The notes: generated from the letters alone by a model not told the origin. Positions 9,040-17,771 are shown, counted from the stretch's first letter. The stretch: 40,638 nt of DNA from a bacterium (GCA_021784555.1 JAJYHY010000030.1:1-40638); one strand, 5' to 3'. Made by a program: numbers and translations.

Positions 9040-11358
9040 GTGCCAGGAATCCCCGGCCTTTGGTTTACTTCCAGCAAGGCTCCTGTAGATTGTGCGTTCG
9101 TGCATTGGCTGCAACAACCTGATACTGAGCTTTTCCGTTACCTCAATCTGAGGCTGGCTAATCCTCTCTTTGACAAGGTGATGCCGTTCCTGAGCGGCAA
9201 TCCCTATTTCCTGCCGTTCCTGGTCTTTGTAGGGATATTCCTGCTGTGGAAGGGCGGAGCGCGGGGCAGGATTTGTCTCGTTTTGGCGGTGCTGGCGGTC
9301 GGTTTAACGGATGGCATTGTCTGTCGCGCCATTAAGCACGACATCGGGCGGGTTCGGCCTTGCCTGGCGTTGGCCGGCGTTCACTGCCTGCTGGGCAAGA
9401 GCCACTCCGGGAGCATGCCCTCGGCGCACGCGGCGAATTGGTTTGCGGCGGTGATGGTCGCCTTTATTTATTACCGTCGAAGTTTGCGGTTCATGCTGCC
9501 GGCGGCCCTGGCGGTGAGCTTCTCGCGCATCTATAACGGCGTGCATTATCCCAGCGACGTGCTGGCGGGCGCGATTCTGGGCGCGGGCGGCGGCGTGGCC
9601 GTCGTGTGGCTGTTTGATGCCCTGTGGGGCTGGGCTGGGAAAAAGTATTTTCCTCTTTGGTGGGAACGGATGCCTTCGGTCGCAAACCCGGCTATCGTCC
9701 AGGGCGACGAGGAACCGGACTTCGCGCCTGGGGTGCTGGCGCGAGGTTCGACGCCGCTCGTGCCTTCAGTCTCGGCGACCCTGCAGGCCGTCCCGCGAGT
9801 GGCGCCGGCGGCGGTCGAGCCCCCGCAGGCCACGCTCGACCAGCACTGGATGCGCCTGGGCTACCTCCTGATAGCGGTGCTCTGCCTGGTCCGGCTGGCC
9901 TACCTGGCCAGCGGTACGATTCAACTCTCCGAGGATGAGGCCTATCAGTGGCTCTGGTCGAAGCATTTGGCTCTTTCCTATTACAGCAAACCTCCTCTGA
10001 TCGCCTACACGCAATTCCTGGGGACGCATCTTTGGGGAGATACGGCCTTTGGGGTCCGCTTCTTTTCGCCCATCATCAGCTCCATTCTGGGATTCTTGGC
10101 CCTGCGCTTTTTCGCCCGCGAGGTCAACGCCCGCGCCGGCTTTTTTCTCCTGCTCATCCTTACGGCCACTCCCCTGACGGCGGCGGGCTCAATCCTCATG
10201 ACCATTGACCCCCTGTCGGTCCTATTTTGGACGGCGGCGATGCTCGCGGGCTGGCGGGCGGTCCAGGAAAAAGGCTCCACTGGCGACTGGCTGTGGGTCG
10301 GGCTATGGACCGGTTTAGGTTTTTTGAGCAAATACACCGAGCTGCTTCAATTGCTCTGCTGGGCGGTTTTCTTCGCGCTTCGCCCCGCGGCAAGAAAGCA
10401 CTTGAGACGACCGGGCCCTTATTTGGCGTTGCTTTTGGCCTTTGTGTGCTCTCTGCCCGTCCTGATTTGGAATTATCAGCATCATTGGGTTACGATTCAG
10501 GACGTGGCGGGGGACGCGGGGGCCGGTCAGGCATGGAACCCGACCCTGCGCTTTCTGGGTGATTTTTTGGGGGCGGAGTTCGGATTGCTGAATCCCGTGT
10601 TTTTCGTGGCGATGATTTGGGCGGCCATTGCCTTTTGGCGCCGGGGCCGGCATAACCCGCTGCTGGTCTATTTTTTCAGCATGGGGGCGCCGCTCTTCCT
10701 GGTGTACATGCTCTACACCTTTCATTCGAGGGTCCTTCCGAACTGGATCGCTCCGTCGGTTGTGCCGCTCTTTATGCTGATGGTGGCCTTCTGGGACACC
10801 CGGTTGAGACTCGGTTCGGCCAGGGTCAAAGCCAGCCTGGCCGCGGGCCTGGGCTTGGGTTTGGTGCTGGTGCTGGTGGCGCACAACACGGACCTGATTA
10901 AGAAGGTGACCGGGAGATACCTGCCGGTAAACTATGACCCCCTGCACCGGGTGCGCGAATGGAAGGAGATAGCCAACGTCGCGGGCCAGGTTCGCGACAG
11001 TCTGCTAGCGGAAGGCAAGCCGGTCTTCATCATCGCCGCGCATTACGGGCTGGCGGGCGAGATCTCCTTTTACCTGCCCGAAGCCAAGAAGGCCGTTGGC
11101 CGCACCCCCCTTGTTTATTATCAAAGCACCGCCAGGCCGGAGAACCAGTTCTACTTTTGGCCGGGCTACTCCTCCCTCAAAGGAGAAAACGCCATTTATG
11201 TTCACGAGCTGGACCGCGACGATGTCAAACCTCAACCCCCTCCGCCCCGGCTGGAGAGCGAGTTTGAATCTGTGACGAGCCTTGGCGTTCGGGATATTCT
11301 TTACCATGGGATGCTTAACCGCCCGCTCCAGTTCTTCGCGTGCCGAGGACTGAAGTAG
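9040..11358 (+). CDS. fusion of PAP2 lipid phosphatase and GT39-type membrane glycosyltransferase
   Basis: A 772-residue two-enzyme membrane protein. The N-terminal ~210 residues are a PAP2 phosphatase with the three catalytic signatures: KHDIGRVRP (Lys99, Arg106, Pro107), PSAH (127-130) and SRIYNGVHYPSD (Arg163, His169, Asp173). A ~50-residue linker leads to an ArnT/PMT_2-like GT39 domain from about residue 265, with SEDEAYQWLW (Asp299/Glu300) and SYYSKPPLIAY, then about eight membrane helices and a soluble C-terminal domain of ~150 residues. GT39 enzymes use polyprenyl-phosphate sugars, while PAP2 enzymes dephosphorylate polyprenyl or lipid phosphates, so the fusion may couple transfer to carrier recycling; this is inference. 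The start is a GTG; a later GTG at 9100 is possible. Confidence 0.9.
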   Translation: MPGIPGLWFTSSKAPVDCAFVHWLQQPDTELFRYLNLRLANPLFDKVMPFLSGNPYFLPFLVFVGIFLLWKGGARGRICLVLAVLAVGLTDGIVCRAIKHDIGRVRPCLALAGVHCLLGKSHSGSMPSAHAANWFAAVMVAFIYYRRSLRFMLPAALAVSFSRIYNGVHYPSDVLAGAILGAGGGVAVVWLFDALWGWAGKKYFPLWWERMPSVANPAIVQGDEEPDFAPGVLARGSTPLVPSVSATLQAVPRVAPAAVEPPQATLDQHWMRLGYLLIAVLCLVRLAYLASGTIQLSEDEAYQWLWSKHLALSYYSKPPLIAYTQFLGTHLWGDTAFGVRFFSPIISSILGFLALRFFAREVNARAGFFLLLILTATPLTAAGSILMTIDPLSVLFWTAAMLAGWRAVQEKGSTGDWLWVGLWTGLGFLSKYTELLQLLCWAVFFALRPAARKHLRRPGPYLALLLAFVCSLPVLIWNYQHHWVTIQDVAGDAGAGQAWNPTLRFLGDFLGAEFGLLNPVFFVAMIWAAIAFWRRGRHNPLLVYFFSMGAPLFLVYMLYTFHSRVLPNWIAPSVVPLFMLMVAFWDTRLRLGSARVKASLAAGLGLGLVLVLVAHNTDLIKKVTGRYLPVNYDPLHRVREWKEIANVAGQVRDSLLAEGKPVFIIAAHYGLAGEISFYLPEAKKAVGRTPLVYYQSTARPENQFYFWPGYSSLKGENAIYVHELDRDDVKPQPPPPRLESEFESVTSLGVRDILYHGMLNRPLQFFACRGLK

Positions 11359-11380
11359 AGAGAACCTTTGTGCTGCCGTC

Positions 11381-12241
11381 ATGACGCTTTGCCTGGATTC
11401 CCCAACTGCGGTTTTCCCGGTATGCGATTACGACTTGTCCGCCACGTTGACTTCCGGCCAGGCCTTTGGTTGGCGCCGGGTAGGCGAGGACTGGGTGGGG
11501 GTTATTGGCCGGCGCTGGGTTCGTCTGCGCGCGGAAACTGGCACGCTCATCGCGCAAGCCGCCATGCTGGTCTTTGACTGGCAATGGCTCACGACCTACT
11601 TGCAGCTTGATCAGGACTTGGAGGCGGTGCTGGAGACCTTCCCCAGGGATGAGCCGATGTGCGCGGCGGTTCGCCGGTGCAGGGGTTTGCGTCTGCTGCG
11701 GCAGGACCCGTGGGAGTGCCTGGCCTCATTCATCGCCTCTTCAACAAAGCAGATTGTCCAGATTCAGCAAATCGTCTCGTTGGTCTGCCAGCGTTATGGC
11801 GAATCGGTTGCGGTGGCGGAGGGCTTCGCGCCGGCGTTCGCGTTCCCAACTCCGGCGCGGCTCGCCGAGGCCACCGAGGCCGGTTTGCGCGCGTGCAAGC
11901 TTGGATTTCGCGCCCCGTATCTATTGAAGAGCGCGCGCGCTATCGCCCAAGGGCGGCCCGATCTGGGGCGCTTGGCGGAAATGTCTGTGGAAGAGGCACG
12001 AGCGCAGTTGATGGAATTGCCTGGCGTGGGCCGCAAGATAGCGGATTGCGTGCTCCTGTTCGCCTGCGGGTTTCAGTCGGCGTTCCCGATTGATGTCTGG
12101 ATTATGAGGGCCCTGCGCGAACTCTATTTCCCGCGCCGGAGAATCGGCCTGGCCCGGCTGCATGAGCTTGCGGCTACCCACTTTGGCCCTAACGCAGGCT
12201 ATGCGCAACAATACCTCTTCCACTACATGCGGACGCAATGA
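11381..12241 (+). CDS. 8-oxoguanine DNA glycosylase/AP lyase (OGG1-like)
   Basis: A 286-residue base-excision repair enzyme of the OGG1 type. The N-terminal domain contains TLTSGQAFGWRRVGEDWVGV, like the OGG_N domain. The helix-hairpin-helix motif is MELPGVGRKIADCVLLFACG, with catalytic Lys219; PIDVW supplies Asp238. The 19-residue spacing between the two equals that of human OGG1 (Lys249/Asp268). It should remove 8-oxoG opposite C and nick the abasic site. It follows the PAP2-GT39 gene by 22 bases and overlaps comB by four bases (ATGA), so it is probably in an operon with comB. The eukaryote-like OGG1 form is less common in bacteria than MutM but known in several phyla. Confidence 0.93.
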   Translation: MTLCLDSPTAVFPVCDYDLSATLTSGQAFGWRRVGEDWVGVIGRRWVRLRAETGTLIAQAAMLVFDWQWLTTYLQLDQDLEAVLETFPRDEPMCAAVRRCRGLRLLRQDPWECLASFIASSTKQIVQIQQIVSLVCQRYGESVAVAEGFAPAFAFPTPARLAEATEAGLRACKLGFRAPYLLKSARAIAQGRPDLGRLAEMSVEEARAQLMELPGVGRKIADCVLLFACGFQSAFPIDVWIMRALRELYFPRRRIGLARLHELAATHFGPNAGYAQQYLFHYMRTQ

Positions 12242-13023
12242 ACACATCCCTTGAAGTCCTCTTTGCGCCAGCCGAGTTTGAGGCCCTGAAAGACCGCAAT
12301 TTGGCAGAGACAGTGTGCGTCGTGTTTGACATCCTCCGCGCGACGAGTTCGATGGTCGTTGCTTTAGCCAGCGGCGCGGAGTCCATCATCCCAGTCGCGG
12401 AGATCGAAGAAGCTCTGCGCCTGCGCCGGATGCGGCCGGAGGTCCTGCTTGCGGGCGAGCGCGACGGGGTTCGTATTCAAGGCCGCCTGACGGGCGGCAT
12501 CGAGTTCGACCTGGGCAATTCCCCCCGGGAGTTTACACCAAAAGCGGTTGCCGGGAGGACAATTGTAATGACCACGACCAACGGCACCCGCGCGCTCCGG
12601 GCCTGTGCGCGCGCCGCCGGGGTTCTCATCTGCTCCTTTCTGAATCTCGGCGCCACAGCGCGGTTCATCGCGCGCAAGAATCCAGCCCGGTTGCTGTTGG
12701 TCTGCGGCGGCACCCTCGATCAGGCCGCTTACGAGGACATCCTGGGCGCCGGGGCGCTGTGTGAATTGCTGTGGCCGGGATACGAGGAGGGAGCAGTGGC
12801 TGATTCGGCCCTGGTGTGCCGCCAGCTCTTTGAGTCGGCAAGAGCCAATCTGCTATCCGCAGTCTCCCAATCGCGCAATGCCCGGCGCCTGCTGGCATGT
12901 TCGGACTTGGTCGAGGACGTACCCTTCTGTCTGGGCCGCGATCCATTCGATGTCGCGGCGGGGCAAGCCGCAGATGGAGCGATTCGCAGGAGCGCCCCAG
13001 GAGGCGTCGAGTTCAAGTCTTAA
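12238..13023 (+). CDS. comB: ComB-type 2-phosphosulfolactate phosphatase
   Basis: A 261-residue member of the ComB family, which hydrolyses 2-phosphosulfolactate to sulfolactate in the coenzyme M route of archaea; bacterial members probably act on related acid phosphates. Family signatures visible are VVFDILRATSSMVVALASGA near the N-terminus, LAGERDG, FDLGNSPREF, IVMTTTNGTRAL and LLVCGGTLDQAAYEDILGAG. Full length for the family. The ATG overlaps the stop of the DNA glycosylase gene (ATGA), indicating translational coupling. No other coenzyme M or sulfolactate gene is present, so the physiological substrate is unclear. Confidence 0.9.
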   Translation: MNTSLEVLFAPAEFEALKDRNLAETVCVVFDILRATSSMVVALASGAESIIPVAEIEEALRLRRMRPEVLLAGERDGVRIQGRLTGGIEFDLGNSPREFTPKAVAGRTIVMTTTNGTRALRACARAAGVLICSFLNLGATARFIARKNPARLLLVCGGTLDQAAYEDILGAGALCELLWPGYEEGAVADSALVCRQLFESARANLLSAVSQSRNARRLLACSDLVEDVPFCLGRDPFDVAAGQAADGAIRRSAPGGVEFKS

Positions 13024-13052
13024 ACTCCACTTGCTCTTTTGAACTGCGGGAG

Positions 13053-13973
13053 TCAAAAGACTTCGGCCTTCAGGCCGGCGTTTTGCCGGACGGTCTGAGC
13101 GATGCGAGAGAGGACTTTGAGGGGCAGATGGCCGCTTTCGGAATGAGGTGAAGGGCGGGTGGCGGAGTAGATCTGAACCAGGGAGATTTCAGCGCCGGCC
13201 TTGGCCAGCTCGGCGAGGCGGCTTGTGTAGTGGTCGATCTCCTCCAGGGGAGGCTCCTCGCCATTGATAGACGGGAAGAGGCTCTGAACCACGACAGGCC
13301 GTTGCTGGCCGAGCATTCGAATGTTGGCCAGTATCTTCTCCAGAGAGACCTCGGGCCGATTGACTTTGTTGACGTAGGTCTGGGTTCCGCCGTCCAGTTT
13401 GACCCAGACTTCGTCACTACGCGTCAGGCTCTTGAGACCGATCTGAACCTGGGGCCTGTCGAGACCGGTGGCATTGGTGATCAGGACGAGCTTGAAAAAG
13501 GGAAAACCGCCTGAGGCGCGAACATGCACCACGGCTTGCAGGACTTCGGCGAAGTGAGGTGAGAGCGTCGGTTCGCCATCGCCACTGAGAGCCACGTGCC
13601 GGAGCTGCAACAATTCATCGGGCAGGCCGCTGTAGAGAGGGCGCTGGCGCAGCCGACCGTCCCGCACAAATTGGAGCGTCTTCCTTAGTTCGGTGGCTAT
13701 GGTGTGAATTTCGAGGGGAAACGGCTCCCCGTTGCGCTGAACTTCGCAATAAAGGCAACTAAAGTTGCACCTTTTGTCAGGGCACATGTTGACGCCGATT
13801 GACAGTCCGCGCGCCCGAGGCGACACTACCGCATAGACAAACCGGTTCCCGAGGTAGTCGCGCGGTGAACCAAAGGCCGTTTCCAGGGCACCCCGAGGAC
13901 CGCCGCCGGAGTTGGAAGCCTTTTTCTCTTCCATCGCCGAAAGCCCCGGCGTGTATGTCGTCGTTTCTTCCAC
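13053..13973 (-). CDS. radical SAM protein of the COG0731 (wyosine-synthase-like) group
   Basis: A 306-residue radical SAM enzyme. The 4Fe-4S motif is CNFSCLYC (Cys69, Cys73, Cys76), preceded by another cysteine in MCPDKRC. The following parts fit the TIM barrel: HVALSGDGEPTLSPHF, VLITNATGLD and DEVWVKLDGGTQ. The opening GNRFVYAVVSPRARGLSIG is typical of the bacterial branch annotated as radical SAM, related to COG0731. Its substrate is unknown; bacteria lack wyosine, so tRNA modification cannot be assumed. It starts with GTG at 13973, and an ATG at 13934 would remove 13 residues. It is divergent from the Crp/Fnr regulator with about 100 bases between them. Confidence 0.87.
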   Translation of the reverse strand: MEETTTYTPGLSAMEEKKASNSGGGPRGALETAFGSPRDYLGNRFVYAVVSPRARGLSIGVNMCPDKRCNFSCLYCEVQRNGEPFPLEIHTIATELRKTLQFVRDGRLRQRPLYSGLPDELLQLRHVALSGDGEPTLSPHFAEVLQAVVHVRASGGFPFFKLVLITNATGLDRPQVQIGLKSLTRSDEVWVKLDGGTQTYVNKVNRPEVSLEKILANIRMLGQQRPVVVQSLFPSINGEEPPLEEIDHYTSRLAELAKAGAEISLVQIYSATRPSPHSESGHLPLKVLSRIAQTVRQNAGLKAEVF

Positions 13974-14021
13974 AGTATTAGTTTGATTTTAGATTTGGGG
14001 CAGGCGGGGCACTACACCGGC

Positions 14022-14051
14022 CTTGCCAAAGACTGGACATTTTTTGGCAAG
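14022..14051. promoter_or_regulatory. perfect dyad in front of the Crp/Fnr regulator, candidate operator
   Basis: cttgccaaa at 14022-14030 and tttggcaag at 14043-14051 form a perfect 9-base inverted repeat with a 12-base spacer. It ends about 20 bases before the regulator's ATG and lies in the divergent region shared with the radical SAM gene. It could be an operator for the adjacent regulator (autoregulation) or a hairpin in its leader. Confidence 0.5.
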
Positions 14052-14071
14052 TGCGTTATTCCCCAGAATCC

Positions 14072-14791
14072 ATGAGCAGTCTATTGGCAGAATATAAACA
14101 GGCGGCCCTGGCAAACACATTCCGAGGTTGCCGGCTCTTTGCGGGACTTGGCGCGCCTGACCTTAAGGCGATCGCGGAGGTTACCCTGGCCAAGTCTCTC
14201 GAGAAGGGAGATTACCTGTTTCACGAAGGGGAGTCGGCGCGGGGTTTTTACATTGTCCAGAGGGGGGCGGTGAACGTACACCGCGTCAACGCCGCGGGGA
14301 AGGAGCAGGTCATTCGAATCTTCAGGACCGGGGAGTCGTTTGCCGAGGCCTGCCTGGCGACTCCGGCGGGGTACCCCGCGGATGCGCGAGCGGTTGAGCC
14401 AAGCCAGGTGTTGCTGGTGGAAAAATCGGGATTCCTCTCCCTGCTCCAACGCCAGCCCGACTTGGCCCTGCGCATGCTCGCCTCGATGAGCGTTCATCTG
14501 CGAACCCTCCTTGGCCAACTGGAAGACCTGACCCTCAAGGACGTGGAAACCCGCCTGGCCAACTGGCTCCTTAAGCGCTGTCCGGACACGGCTTCGGCCC
14601 AGCAAGTCACCATCGAACTAAGCACCACGAAGCGGGTGCTTGCGGCCGAGTTGGGCACGGTCAGTGAGACCCTGTCGCGCACGCTGGCCAAGCTTCGCGA
14701 GCAGGGCCTGGTGATGACTCGGGGCAAGGCCTTGACGGTCTGCTCCCCGGCGGCGCTGGCGGAGTTGCTTCGGAGGAACCTGGGCGAGTAA
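14072..14791 (+). CDS. Crp/Fnr-family transcription regulator
   Basis: A 239-residue regulator. The N-terminal cyclic-nucleotide-binding type barrel (about 15-130) contains GDYLFHEGESARGFYIVQRG and RIFRTGESFAEA. A long helix (LALRMLASMSVHLRTLLGQL) leads to a Crp-type winged helix with the recognition region STTKRVLAAELGTVSETLSR. No FNR-type N-terminal cysteine cluster is present, so it is not an iron-sulfur oxygen sensor of the FNR kind; the ligand is unknown. The ATG at 14072 is preferred; a GTG at 14051 would start inside the perfect dyad. It is divergent from the radical SAM gene. Confidence 0.92.
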   Translation: MSSLLAEYKQAALANTFRGCRLFAGLGAPDLKAIAEVTLAKSLEKGDYLFHEGESARGFYIVQRGAVNVHRVNAAGKEQVIRIFRTGESFAEACLATPAGYPADARAVEPSQVLLVEKSGFLSLLQRQPDLALRMLASMSVHLRTLLGQLEDLTLKDVETRLANWLLKRCPDTASAQQVTIELSTTKRVLAAELGTVSETLSRTLAKLREQGLVMTRGKALTVCSPAALAELLRRNLGE

Positions 14792-14831
14792 CTGCTCAGG
14801 TCAAGGCGCCTGGGCCAGTTACCCTCGGCGG

Positions 14832-14990
14832 CTGACAAGGTCGTAGCGCAGGTCTCCGAACCTGCTGTATCGTCGGCTTCCCAGCCGGCAGACCGCTGAA
14901 ATGGTCGCGGTCGCCGGGCTTGGAAGCCCGCGACACAGCAGACTTGGAAGTTTGCGCTACGGGGTGCGGACTTTGTCAATGGCCGTGGGC
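14832..14990 (+). repeat. ~160-base compound palindromic element, copy A
   Basis: The segment contains several short hairpins in series (gcaggtctccgaacctgc, then the paired 'ggcttcccagcc' and 'gggcttggaagccc' blocks) and ends in gcgctacggggtgcggac. It is almost identical to the reverse complement of 31264-31430; only a handful of positions differ. It fills the gap between the Crp/Fnr gene and the convergent rRNA methyltransferase gene. No protein is encoded. Confidence 0.85.
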
Positions 14991-15010
14991 AGTTTACCCT
15001 CGGCGAGGGG

Positions 15011-15889
15011 CTACATTTTGCCGCGCTGGCGGTTCGCCTCGTAGAGGAAGACCGCCGAGGCGCTACCGACGTTCAGAGAGTCCACTGTGGGCGGCATCGG
15101 GATGGCCGCCGCCTCATTACACATTTGGAGCACAGGCGCCGAGATGCCGTAGCCCTCGCTGCCAAAGACGATGCAACAGCCGGCGCCAAAATGGCCCCTA
15201 GACAGGCTGATCATGGCCGCTTGAGGATGAGCCGCAATACACCGGATGCGGCTGGCCTTCAACTCGCCGAGGATTTGAACCAAGTCGATGTTCTCAATAA
15301 TCGGCAGCTCAAAAACCGCGCCCATCGAGCTTCGCACCGCCCGCCTCAGGTATGGGCTGGCGCACGTTTCGCCCACCAGGAGGCCCGCAACGCCGAAGGC
15401 CGCGCAGTTGCGCACCAGCACGCCGAGATTCTCCGCGCTGGACAATCCGTCCGCCGCCGCGAGGAGGAGGGGTTTTTGTGCCGCGGTGAGGATTGCCTGG
15501 AACGTCGGCTGCGGTGGGACCTTCCCAAGCGCCAGCAGCCCCTGGTACATGGAAAAGCCGGTGAGCCTCTCCAGCACCTCCTTCTCCGCCACGTATGCGG
15601 TCAGTTCCTCGGACCGCGTTTGCAGCAGGGGCCTTAGGTCCTCCAGCCACTTGGGCGGAAGCAACACCGATTTCACCCTGAACCGGCTTTGCAGCAGCCG
15701 CCGGACTACCTTCTCGCCCTCGGCGATGAAGATTCCCGCTTCGCGATGGGCGAGTTGCCGGCGCATGGTACGGTACGGCTGGAGCTCAGGCAGGTCGAGG
15801 GAGTCGATCTTGCGGATGCAGAGCGGGGCGGTGGAACCAGGTTGGGGCGATGAGGCGCTCAATTCAGAGTATTCCAGCGTCTTCGCCAT
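15011..15889 (-). CDS. TrmH/SpoU-family RNA 2'-O-methyltransferase
   Basis: A 292-residue SPOUT methyltransferase, probably acting on 23S rRNA or tRNA ribose. The N-terminal ~110 residues are the substrate-binding domain (IFIAEGEKVVRRLLQS). The knotted catalytic domain has motif 1 SSAENLGVLVRNCAAFGV, motif 2 VFGSEGYGIS, and motif 3 IPMPPTVDSLNVGSASAVFL, with the conserved Asn, Arg and Ser residues in place. The ATG at 15889 is preferred; an in-frame start at 15937 would add 16 arginine-rich residues. It overlaps the end of the upstream metallo-hydrolase gene by 26 bases, so the two are probably co-transcribed. Confidence 0.92.
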   Translation of the reverse strand: MAKTLEYSELSASSPQPGSTAPLCIRKIDSLDLPELQPYRTMRRQLAHREAGIFIAEGEKVVRRLLQSRFRVKSVLLPPKWLEDLRPLLQTRSEELTAYVAEKEVLERLTGFSMYQGLLALGKVPPQPTFQAILTAAQKPLLLAAADGLSSAENLGVLVRNCAAFGVAGLLVGETCASPYLRRAVRSSMGAVFELPIIENIDLVQILGELKASRIRCIAAHPQAAMISLSRGHFGAGCCIVFGSEGYGISAPVLQMCNEAAAIPMPPTVDSLNVGSASAVFLYEANRQRGKM

Positions 15890-16766
15890 GAGGAATCTCC
15901 GGCTCGGCGCCGAGCGGCAATGGCGTCTGCGCCGCAATCCCTGGCATCGAGCCGTTACCCGGTACTACGCCGGATTGGAGATTGGTCAACTCCAGTGAGG
16001 CGCACGGGACGTTTTGCCAGGTTAACTCAACGTGAACGTGGCCGGCTCCGATGCGAGCCAATCGTTCCTGCACGACTTCCTGCGCCAGTTCGGGGCGATT
16101 GCATTCCCGGCTGAGGTGGCCCAGGTAGAGGTGCCGCAGGCCGGGTGTCATCATCTGCTCCAAGGCATCCGCCGCAGCCTCGTTTGAGAGATGTCCGTGC
16201 CGGCCCAGGATGCGCTGCTTGAGGGGCCAAGGGCGGTGCGGGCAGTCTTGCAGCATCTTGACGTCATGATTCGTTTCCAGGAGCAGGACGTTGGCCAGGC
16301 GCACCCGCTCCACCGCCAGCTTGGTCACGTATCCGAGATCGGTCAGGAAACCGATGCTTCCGGCGGAGGTGCGAATCAAGAATCCAACGGGGTCTTGTGT
16401 GTCGTGGGGGATGCTGAAGCTCTCGACGGAGAGGTCGCCGATCTCAAAGGCCGCGCCGGTGGTGAATACGCGGCAGTCAAGCTGGGTCTGGAGTTGAAAC
16501 TCCACGGCTTCACGTGTGAGCCGGTTGCAATAGACGGGGACGTGCAGTCTTCCGTTCAGGGCAGGCAGGCCTTGAATGTGATCGGAGTGCTCGTGTGTGA
16601 TGAGGATTCCGGTGAGCATCTCCGGCGTTTGGCCGATGGCGGCAAGCCGCTGGCGAATGCGGCGGAGGCTGAAACCGGCGTCGATGAGAATACGCGCGTT
16701 ACCCGTCTCCAGAAAGGCGCAATTGCCGCTGGAACCGCTTCCGAGAATTGTCAGTCGAACTGGCAC
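15864..16766 (-). CDS. metallo-beta-lactamase fold hydrolase (WalJ/YycJ-like)
   Basis: A 300-residue MBL-fold protein. It starts with a GTG (VRLTILGSGSSGNCAFLETG) and carries the zinc-binding motif THEHSDH (His58, His60, Asp62, His63), then PHDTQDPVGF, FLTDLGY and LYLGHLSREC. This matches the WalJ/YycJ group, predicted exonucleases that help coordinate replication and cell division in Gram-positives. The last ~35 residues (LQSGVVPGNGS...) extend past the domain and overlap the downstream methyltransferase start. It is separated from hypB by 90 bases containing an AT-rich repeat. Confidence 0.9.
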   Translation of the reverse strand: MPVRLTILGSGSSGNCAFLETGNARILIDAGFSLRRIRQRLAAIGQTPEMLTGILITHEHSDHIQGLPALNGRLHVPVYCNRLTREAVEFQLQTQLDCRVFTTGAAFEIGDLSVESFSIPHDTQDPVGFLIRTSAGSIGFLTDLGYVTKLAVERVRLANVLLLETNHDVKMLQDCPHRPWPLKQRILGRHGHLSNEAAADALEQMMTPGLRHLYLGHLSRECNRPELAQEVVQERLARIGAGHVHVELTWQNVPCASLELTNLQSGVVPGNGSMPGIAAQTPLPLGAEPEIPHGEDAGIL

Positions 16767-16856
16767 GGTTCACCTTATGAAGGCGGAGGAAGGGCGGCAA
16801 TAGATTTTCGATTTGCGATTCTTTTTAGGAGGAACGGAGAATGGGAATTTCGACGA

Positions 16857-17771
16857 CTACACGAGCAGCGGGTCGCGCGCCCTGGCTTGCGCCTGCTGGT
16901 CGAGGAGAAAGTCGCGCCATTCTGCCAGGCCCTGACCCGTCTTGGCGGAGGTCTCAAAGATTCGCGCGCTGGGGGCCACTCTGCGGATATTCAGGATGGC
17001 TGTGTCGTGGTCGAAGTTGCAGGCCTGGGCCAAATCCATCTTGGTGACAACGACGGCATGGGCGGCCTGAAAAATCGGTGGATACTTCAGGGGCTTGTCC
17101 TCCCCCTCGGTCACAGAAAGGAGCACGACCCGCAGGTCCTCGCCGAGGTCATAAGAAGCCGGGCAAACCAGGTTGCCAACGTTCTCAATCATCACCAGGT
17201 CCATGCCGTTTAAATCGAGCTGCCGCACGGCCCGGGCGACCATCTCCGCGTCGAGGTGGCACACGGTGCCGGTCGTAATCTGCACTACGGGCACGCCCGA
17301 CTCGCGCAGACGCTGAGCGTCGTTGTCGGTTGCCAGGTCGCCTACGACCACCCCGGCCTTAAGCCTCCCATTGAGGGAACGGAGCGACGCGAGCAGGAAG
17401 GTCGTCTTGCCTGAACCAGGCGCCGAGAGCACGTTTAGCGCGAAGAGCCCCCGCGCCTGGAAAAAGCCGCGATTTCGTTCGGCCAGGCGGTCATTCTTCT
17501 CCAGAATGGGCCGGCGCAGGTCGAGTGTGCGGCGGGATACCGCTAATGCCGCGGAATTCTCCTCATGAGTATGCGTATGGCTGGGGACATGCTCATGGAC
17601 CGCATCCTCTCCATCGTGATGATGATGCTGTCCATGGCTAAGGCCATCACTGTGGTCAGGGTCTTGCTCCTGGTTATGCCCATGAGAGTGCCTGGGACGG
17701 TTTTCCCGGCTTTGGGCCTGAATCTCCGCCGGGGTTTCTCCCGGCAATCCGCATCCACATTCCTCGCACAT
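16857..17771 (-). CDS. hypB: HypB nickel-insertion GTPase for [NiFe]-hydrogenase maturation
   Basis: A 304-residue SIMIBI GTPase that delivers nickel to a [NiFe]-hydrogenase with HypA. The N-terminus has the high-affinity metal motif CEECGC, followed by a histidine-rich stretch at roughly residues 28-70 (HSHGHN, HGQHHHHDGED, SHTHTHEEN) for nickel storage. The G domain begins near residue 105, with the P-loop SAPGSGKTT (about 116-124), VVGDLATDNDAQRL, the metal-binding TGTVCHLDA, ENVGNLVCP and TKMDLA. It overlaps hypA by one base (TAATG), so the two are coupled. No hydrogenase structural gene or hypCDEF is in the window. Confidence 0.96.
   Translation of the reverse strand: MCEECGCGLPGETPAEIQAQSRENRPRHSHGHNQEQDPDHSDGLSHGQHHHHDGEDAVHEHVPSHTHTHEENSAALAVSRRTLDLRRPILEKNDRLAERNRGFFQARGLFALNVLSAPGSGKTTFLLASLRSLNGRLKAGVVVGDLATDNDAQRLRESGVPVVQITTGTVCHLDAEMVARAVRQLDLNGMDLVMIENVGNLVCPASYDLGEDLRVVLLSVTEGEDKPLKYPPIFQAAHAVVVTKMDLAQACNFDHDTAILNIRRVAPSARIFETSAKTGQGLAEWRDFLLDQQAQARARDPLLV

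Noticed and set aside
16191..17213. 340-codon open frame antisense to the metallo-hydrolase and hypB genes
   Set aside because: It spans two convincingly annotated genes on the opposite strand and matches no family.
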